Below are positions 18,834 through 23,815 of a stretch of DNA of 23,815 nt, in pieces (the stretch's first letter is position 1; each line of letters opens with the position of its first letter). The stretch is from Eggerthella sp. CAG:368. GTDB taxonomy: Bacteria > Actinomycetota > Coriobacteriia > Coriobacteriales > Eggerthellaceae. Where the stretch lies: positions 178,005 through 201,819 of the forward strand of contig FR895492.1 of assembly GCA_000434775.1 (NCBI GenBank), given 5' to 3'. The notes beneath the pieces are model-generated. The model saw nothing but the letters and a program-made list of their open reading frames with translations, was not told where the DNA came from and made no database searches. Made by a program: the position numbers and the translations under genes.

Positions 18834-21800
18834 ATGGCAGTTGTTGGAACAGCAGCTCTTAATATCGTTCCTAAGTTTCCTGGCTTATCATCAGCTATCA
18901 AAGGTGCTCTAGCCCAATACGATGGTACAAGCGCAGGTTCTAAGGCTGGAACACAATACTCAGGCGGTTTTCAGAAATCGGCATCTACAGGATTAGTTAA
19001 ATCAGGAGCCATTGTTGGTGCCTTTGCGGCTATTACCAACAAAGCAATGTCAACCATAGCAGCACACGTAGGAGATGCATCCGCGCGTTTTGACACGCTA
19101 AACAATTATCCTCGCGTTATGCAGTCGCTTGGTTATTCTGCAAATGACGCATCAGCATCACTTTCCAAGATGGATAAGCACATTCAAGGCTTACCCACAA
19201 CGCTACAAGGTATGGTTTCTACGGTACAGGGCTTGGCAGCTGCTACAGGAGACTTAGAGAAAGCAACTGATGCTGGTCTTGCACTCAATGACATGCTGAT
19301 AGCTTCTGGTTCGAGCCAACAATTAGTAACGGCAGCAGCAGAGCAGTTTAGACAGATGCTCTCAAAAGGAAAACCAGATATGCAAGACTGGAAATCCTTA
19401 GTGCAAGCAGCTCCAGGACAAATGAACCAGTTAGCTCAATCTATGTTGGGTCCTACCGCAAACGCCAATGACCTATACAAAGCTCTTGGCGGTGGCGGCG
19501 GTGAAGCTATCCTTACAATGGATGATTTACTCGATGCAATGATTCGGCTTGATAAAGAAGGTGGACAAGGATTTTCAAGCTTTGAAAGTCAAGCACGTTC
19601 AGCCTCGGACGGCGTACAAACCTCTGTAGCACGCGTCAATACTGCTATTACGCGCGGTCTTGCAAACACCTTAAAAGCCATCGGAAAAGAAAACATTGCG
19701 GAATTTTTAGGAGACATCAAAACAGGTATTGATAGCACCTTCAACACCATCAATCCAATGATTAGCAGTGTAATGCCTGTGGTTAAATCACTGCTTGGCG
19801 TGATAAAAGAGTTTGCACCACAAATCTTAGCCACAGTTGGGGTTTTTGGCATATTGCAAGCTAAATCAGTTGCGTTAAACAACGTTATAACCAACGTTGG
19901 ACAAGCGTTTAGCACTTCAATGAGCGCGAATATAGTGAGTGGTATGGGCAACATCCAAAAAGCTATGAGTGTTACGGCGGGTGTGGCTAATACGTTCAAG
20001 ACAACGGCAGTAAACGCTCTAAAGTCTCTTGCTTCTCCTGCCAATATTGCGACACTGGCAATTACAGGAATTGTTGCGGCGGTATCACTTGGTATTAAAG
20101 CCTACCAAAACTGGAAAACGAACACCGAGAATGCCCAGAAAGCCACCCAAGGATTAACTGATGCAGTATCGCGCACAGGAGCACTTGACCAATACAGCGG
20201 AAAAATTGCCAATGTTGGAAGCGTTTCAAAAGATAGCGCCATGAGTATCAATGATTTGAATGCTTCAATTGCTTCAAGCGTGGACAAAATGAATGAAACA
20301 GCCAGTGAAGCAGAAAACCAAATCGCAACACTTAATACCGCACAGCAAATTATTCAAGATTGCGCTGGTGCTACAGATTTATCAACTGATGCACAGGGTC
20401 GTTTGCAGTGGGCATTGTCTCAGGTAAATGAACAATTCGGGTTAAACATCACCGCGCAAGACGTTATGAACGGCACTTATACCGACCAGAACGGCGTTGT
20501 TCAAGACTTAACCTCTAGCATTGATAACCTTATCGCAAAGAAGAAAGAAGAAATCAGGCTAAACGCACTACAAGACCAATACACCGAAGCACTTAAGAAC
20601 CAGGCAGAAGCCCAAAAGACCTTTGCCGCTGAATACGACAAAGCTTGGAAAGAAAACTACAACACAGCCATTGCGGCAGGAAACAGCGTTGAAGCAGCTA
20701 CCAACCAAGCAAACAAAGCAATGCAAAACTGGAAATCAAGCGCAAAAGACACGCTTGATTCAACCACAAAAAGTGTATCTGACCTTGAAGACCAAATGGG
20801 ACAAGCCACGAAGGCGACCAGTGAAGCGGCAGACGCTTACGATAAGTTTACGAACAGCCTCGGCGCAGCTGGAGACTTACTCAAACAGCGTGGACAAAGC
20901 ATCACAAGCCTTACTGATAGCTTACGCAATTTAGGGGCAAATACCGAAGATTTAAGTCACCTTGGGCAGGAGCAGTTAATGCAGCTCGCACAAGCCTATG
21001 ACGGTACGAGTGCGTCAATTGTAGATTTGCTTGACCAATGGGGCGTAAAGATGGACGAGGGAGCTAAAAAGACCGCTAAGAGCGCGGATGAGATAAAAGC
21101 ATCGCTTGAAAGCATGAAATCAGGCGCTAATGGTGCTTTTGATGGCATCGACCTTACCACGTTTTCCCAGAAGCTGGCAGATGCAGGAGTTGGCACTGAA
21201 CAGCTAAACGCAATAGGTACTGAAAACCTAACTTCCCTTGCAAATGCATGTAATGGAAACATGGACATGATGGTTTGGGCTATCCAGCACTATAACGACA
21301 CTCAGATCGTTGATAAAGACGGAAACATATTGGTTGATCAAGCCGAATTATTAGACGCACAGGGAAATGTTTACGTTTGGAACGGAACAACTCTTGTAAA
21401 CAAAGCAACACAGGCAACATGCGACAGTGCAAGCCTTGTGGATGGTCAAGGTAGAGTTTACACATGGAACGGCACCAATCTTGAATACAAGAGCGGTACC
21501 GCAGATTCAAATACAGGCGGCTTACAGAGCGGCCTTGATATGATTGACCGCTGGAACAACTCTTGGCTTAAACCTATAGTTGGTCGCATCACAGCATTTA
21601 TCTCACAGGTTTCAGAAAATGCAGCTGGTGGCATTCGCTTACATGCTGATGGTGGCATTGTCCCACGCTACCATGCATCGGGCGGACACATCGCAACAAA
21701 GGCAGTACCACTAGATATTGTGGGTGAAGCAGGCGCGGAAGCGATTGTGCCGTTAACTAATCGCAAGTATTCGCAACCATTTGTTGACTTACTTGCAGAT

Positions 21801-21950
21801 GGCATCAACCAAAAGAACAGCAACGATGATCTGATTGGCGCAATCATGGTTTTGCACAATGACCTTAAAGCAATCTTTTCAATCATCCCCGAAAACATGA
21901 GTAAACGAGACCGAGAGCGATTCGTTAGGAGGACAATTGCACAAGTTTAA
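18834..21950 (+). CDS. Tape measure protein
   Basis: 1038 residues; GGGAGGAGG at 18818-18826 before ATG 18834. It has a small-residue-rich N-terminus, a TMP core with VQGLAAATGDLEKATDAGLA and the ALGGGGGEAILTMDDLLDAM area, hydrophobic stretches at about 52-75, 319-345 and 393-427, a long Ala/Gln/Lys helical region (about 560-720), and a C-terminus GGIVPRYHASGGHIATKAVP with DIVGEAGAEAIVPLTNRKY, the classic tape-measure end. Between about 825 and 885 it repeats a DGNILV / QGNVYVWNGT / QGRVYTWNGT unit. It sets tail length (about 150 nm by the usual 0.15 nm per residue rule) and travels to the cell with the DNA. No lytic domain is seen. Confidence 0.93.
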   Translation: MAVVGTAALNIVPKFPGLSSAIKGALAQYDGTSAGSKAGTQYSGGFQKSASTGLVKSGAIVGAFAAITNKAMSTIAAHVGDASARFDTLNNYPRVMQSLGYSANDASASLSKMDKHIQGLPTTLQGMVSTVQGLAAATGDLEKATDAGLALNDMLIASGSSQQLVTAAAEQFRQMLSKGKPDMQDWKSLVQAAPGQMNQLAQSMLGPTANANDLYKALGGGGGEAILTMDDLLDAMIRLDKEGGQGFSSFESQARSASDGVQTSVARVNTAITRGLANTLKAIGKENIAEFLGDIKTGIDSTFNTINPMISSVMPVVKSLLGVIKEFAPQILATVGVFGILQAKSVALNNVITNVGQAFSTSMSANIVSGMGNIQKAMSVTAGVANTFKTTAVNALKSLASPANIATLAITGIVAAVSLGIKAYQNWKTNTENAQKATQGLTDAVSRTGALDQYSGKIANVGSVSKDSAMSINDLNASIASSVDKMNETASEAENQIATLNTAQQIIQDCAGATDLSTDAQGRLQWALSQVNEQFGLNITAQDVMNGTYTDQNGVVQDLTSSIDNLIAKKKEEIRLNALQDQYTEALKNQAEAQKTFAAEYDKAWKENYNTAIAAGNSVEAATNQANKAMQNWKSSAKDTLDSTTKSVSDLEDQMGQATKATSEAADAYDKFTNSLGAAGDLLKQRGQSITSLTDSLRNLGANTEDLSHLGQEQLMQLAQAYDGTSASIVDLLDQWGVKMDEGAKKTAKSADEIKASLESMKSGANGAFDGIDLTTFSQKLADAGVGTEQLNAIGTENLTSLANACNGNMDMMVWAIQHYNDTQIVDKDGNILVDQAELLDAQGNVYVWNGTTLVNKATQATCDSASLVDGQGRVYTWNGTNLEYKSGTADSNTGGLQSGLDMIDRWNNSWLKPIVGRITAFISQVSENAAGGIRLHADGGIVPRYHASGGHIATKAVPLDIVGEAGAEAIVPLTNRKYSQPFVDLLADGINQKNSNDDLIGAIMVLHNDLKAIFSIIPENMSKRDRERFVRRTIAQV

Positions 21951-22770
21951 ATACGTTGGTGCGGTAACCAATCAAATAGTTGACCTTGATTGTCCCTTAA
22001 TGACAATAGATCAAGGTCTTGGCTTTAGAGGGCGAGAATGGGCTTACGAATTGGGTCTAAATCGCATTACCAATATTACGAGACAAGCACGAGAAATTGA
22101 TTTCGAGTATTCAACGGGTGACCTTGCCGAACTTGACCGCATGACCCGTATTTTTGAAGCGGACATTGCAGCTGGCAAACCAGGTACTTTTTTCTATGGA
22201 GATTGGAGACAGAAAGGATTTGTCGTTTCATCTTCCCCGAGTTCAATTTTTCACAAGGAGTACACGGCAACTGCCAAGGCGGTGCTTCTTGATGGTGTGT
22301 GGCGCAAACCTGAAATTTTGGGAATGTACCCAAATTCGGGGGACACCGATGGAACAAAAAAGTACTCATACGAATACGCGTATGAGTACGCATCAACCTT
22401 TGGCGTACGTTACGTAACAGTAGACGATGCTAACCCTATTTGCTTTAGCTTGACCATATGGGGCTATGCCGTATATCCATCAATCAAAATTGCGGATAAC
22501 ACCTACCACTACAAGCTGATTATTCCTAATAACTCCTATCTTCTTGTCGATTCAAGACCAGATCCAACGGTTACGTTGGTAGATCAATTAGGTAAACGCT
22601 CAGATGCTTTTGCTCAAGCCGAAAGAGGCGAAGGCGAAGGGTCAGGCAATTATGCTTTCCAGCGCATCCCAACTGGCACTCACGCAGTAATTTGGGATGA
22701 CACATTCGGCTTCGATATAACTCTTTGGCACGAGAGGAGTGAATTGCCGAATGAATATAGTGATTCTTGA
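21937..22770 (+). CDS. Distal tail protein (Dit-like)
   Basis: 277 residues; TTG start at 21937 with AGGAGG (21927-21932) four bases upstream, overlapping the tape measure end by 14 bases. The N-terminus has VDLDCPLMTIDQGLGFRGREW and NRITNITRQAREIDFEY. The middle has KPGTFFYGDWRQKGFVVSSS, and the C-terminal part is a beta-sandwich-like domain (TLVDQLGKR, AFQRIPTGTHAVIW). This matches siphovirus Dit/phage tail family proteins, which form the hexameric hub joining tail tube to baseplate. A Tyr/Glu-rich stretch (YSYEYAYEYAS) lies at a perfect inverted repeat in the DNA. Confidence 0.82.
   Translation: MHKFKYVGAVTNQIVDLDCPLMTIDQGLGFRGREWAYELGLNRITNITRQAREIDFEYSTGDLAELDRMTRIFEADIAAGKPGTFFYGDWRQKGFVVSSSPSSIFHKEYTATAKAVLLDGVWRKPEILGMYPNSGDTDGTKKYSYEYAYEYASTFGVRYVTVDDANPICFSLTIWGYAVYPSIKIADNTYHYKLIIPNNSYLLVDSRPDPTVTLVDQLGKRSDAFAQAERGEGEGSGNYAFQRIPTGTHAVIWDDTFGFDITLWHERSELPNEYSDS
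22362..22389 (+). repeat. Perfect 11-bp inverted repeat inside the Dit gene
   Basis: GTACTCATACG (22362-22372) and CGTATGAGTAC (22379-22389) are exact inverse complements with a six-base loop. It encodes part of a YSYEYAYEYA stretch. It would form a strong mRNA hairpin within coding sequence. Confidence 0.8.
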
Positions 22771-23728
22771 TGCTAACGGAACCGCACTTACAGAAACCTC
22801 AAACTATGATCTCGACCTACAGTATGGAGACGATAAAAACAACTTCGAACTATCAAATATAGATTTTAGGCTTTATGCAAGCTACCGAATACAGATAGAC
22901 GGTACTCCCTTTGGTGGAATTATTGATACGGTTTGCACGTCCCTAACAGCTATTGGTTCTACCCTCTCCTACAAGGGAAGAACGTTTCAGGGGATCCTTA
23001 AAGACAAGATAATCTCACCCCCAAGTGGGTCAACACATCTTGTCTTAAGTGGAGATTTAACAAGCATCATCACTACGATAATCAATCAAACTGGATTGTC
23101 GGATTTTTTCGATGTTGCCCAAACGCCAACAGGATACACAGTTAGCAACTACAAATTTTACCGATACATCAACGCATACACCGCTTTGCGAATGGTTTGC
23201 GCAAGCGTAGGTTGCCACTTAATCATTAAAGCCCACGATGGGAAACCGATTATCACCGCAAAGAAAAACGACCTTTACGGAGACATCCCGTCAGAGACCG
23301 TTTATTTCGATGCAGAGAAAAACGTTACGAAATACAACCACATTATCGGACTTGGCAAAGGAGAAGGAACTGCGCGTGAAGTGGTTCATTTCTACGCCGA
23401 TGCGGCTGGCGTGATATCTACCACACAAACACTTACAGGAGTGAATGAGAGGGTTTACAAATACGAGCTTTCCTCCGAACAGGGAGACGATCTAAAGAAC
23501 AAGGTTAAAAAGAAACTCCAAGAGTTACAAAACGGTGGCGAAGTTGACATTGATTTGCCCGATGCAACGACCTTAGACGTAGGAGATAAGGTAACGGCAG
23601 TTAATTCCGAACACGGAATAACAGCAAACTCTGAAATTGTAGATGTGGTACTGAAAGTATCGAGTGGTATATCGAGCGTCCAATACATAACAGGAATAGC
23701 AGACTACCCAGATACCGAGGAGGACTAA
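22751..23728 (+). CDS. Tail protein, gp37/Tal-like (baseplate hub)
   Basis: 325 residues from ATG 22751 (AGGAG at 22735-22739; an in-frame GTG at 22739 overlaps that ribosome site). It has NYDLDLQYGDDKNNFELSN near the start, FGGIIDTVCTSLTAIGSTLSY, RTFQGILKDKI, then LRMVCASVGCHLII, and late DATTLDVGDKVTAVNSEHGI followed by YITGIADYP. This is the pattern of Siphovirus ReqiPepy6 gp37-like / prophage tail-hub proteins, which have a T4 gp27-like fold and close the tail tube below Dit. No endopeptidase domain is present. The next gene starts on the last base of its TAA. Confidence 0.8.
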   Translation: MNIVILDANGTALTETSNYDLDLQYGDDKNNFELSNIDFRLYASYRIQIDGTPFGGIIDTVCTSLTAIGSTLSYKGRTFQGILKDKIISPPSGSTHLVLSGDLTSIITTIINQTGLSDFFDVAQTPTGYTVSNYKFYRYINAYTALRMVCASVGCHLIIKAHDGKPIITAKKNDLYGDIPSETVYFDAEKNVTKYNHIIGLGKGEGTAREVVHFYADAAGVISTTQTLTGVNERVYKYELSSEQGDDLKNKVKKKLQELQNGGEVDIDLPDATTLDVGDKVTAVNSEHGITANSEIVDVVLKVSSGISSVQYITGIADYPDTEED

Positions 23729-23815
23729 TGGGAAAAACAGAAAACCTCGTGCAATACGAATGTGACAGGTGCGGGTATAAAGAACTCGTCAGCGCAACAG
23801 ATGCACCGCCTGTTA
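23728..23815 (+). CDS. Zinc-finger protein, 3' end cut by window edge
   Basis: ATG 23728 shares a base with the previous TAA and follows GAGGAGG (about 23717-23723). The 29 visible residues include YECDRCGYKE, a CxxC knuckle. Short zinc-ribbon proteins at this place in tail operons are of unknown role. Only the N-terminus is visible, so the family cannot be fixed. Confidence 0.6.
   Translation, partial: MGKTENLVQYECDRCGYKELVSATDAPPV

Noticed and set aside
19589..20044. Minus-strand 151-codon frame inside the tape measure gene
   Set aside because: Hydrophobic antisense shadow of an Ala/Gly/Thr-rich segment; nothing else in the late region is leftward.
20623..20934. Plus-strand 103-codon frame inside the tape measure gene
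   Set aside because: Thr/Lys/Gln-rich out-of-frame shadow of the helical region; no ribosome site.
1..23815. CRISPR array, tRNA, rRNA, transposase or integrase
   Set aside because: No regularly spaced repeats, cloverleaf, or diagnostic protein motif was found on either strand.

Overview
The window is a contiguous piece of a temperate-type siphovirus genome (a prophage or free phage), almost entirely transcribed rightward. The host is probably a moderately AT-rich actinobacterium of the Coriobacteriia group. This is inference from three things: the actinophage-style PRQNGKN Walker A of the terminase, the early Cys-rich proteins carrying EERREVAxxLR...LADLIDRP...CGAE or HGT...CxCxxC signatures, and strong AGGAGG ribosome sites. 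No integrase, lysis gene, tRNA, CRISPR array or insertion sequence is visible.

Layout. 1-770: a truncated hypothetical gene, a small XRE protein on +, an XRE repressor-like gene on - (the only leftward gene, 3' overlapping the first), and a divergent control region. 771-2996: early DNA replication module (unknown protein, SSB, replisome organiser, DnaC-like helicase loader). 2993-6307: accessory early genes, tightly coupled by ATGA-type overlaps: an HNH-like zinc protein, a MazG-like protein with a broken Lar ribbon at its end, a Lar-like zinc ribbon, several Cys-rich miniproteins, two tandem paralogues and a possible third. A terminator ends this operon at about 6315-6345.

6346-9796: the early/late switch. 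An extended -10 promoter drives a sigma-70-region-4-like late regulator (6493-6936). A 52-bp promoter-like element with paired TGCAGT sites, 10 bp apart, follows it and recurs 2725 bp later, just before the terminase genes. Each copy is followed within about 30 bp by an intrinsic terminator. The copies enclose a cassette: zinc ribbon, HNH endonuclease, a palindrome-rich possible cos region, a ParB-DUF4417 protein, and a cargo pair (JAB/JAMM-like metalloprotease plus a small acidic protein).

9797-23815: packaging and morphogenesis in canonical order. TerS, TerL, portal, a MuF head protein carrying a C-terminal CdiA-like nuclease toxin domain, scaffold, an HK97-like major capsid protein with an added EF-hand/HeH tail, four connector/neck genes, major tail protein, gpG/gpGT chaperones joined by a -1 frameshift at A AAA AAC, tape measure, Dit, a tail (Tal/gp37-like) protein, and the start of a zinc-finger protein. 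Intrinsic terminators interrupt this late operon repeatedly, and a long inverted repeat (14197-14263) precedes the scaffold gene. Together these suggest that late expression is tuned by activation plus readthrough or antitermination.

Most notable: the duplicated promoter-terminator element, the MuF toxin with no adjacent immunity gene, the JAB cargo pair, and the unexplained structured element before the scaffold gene.
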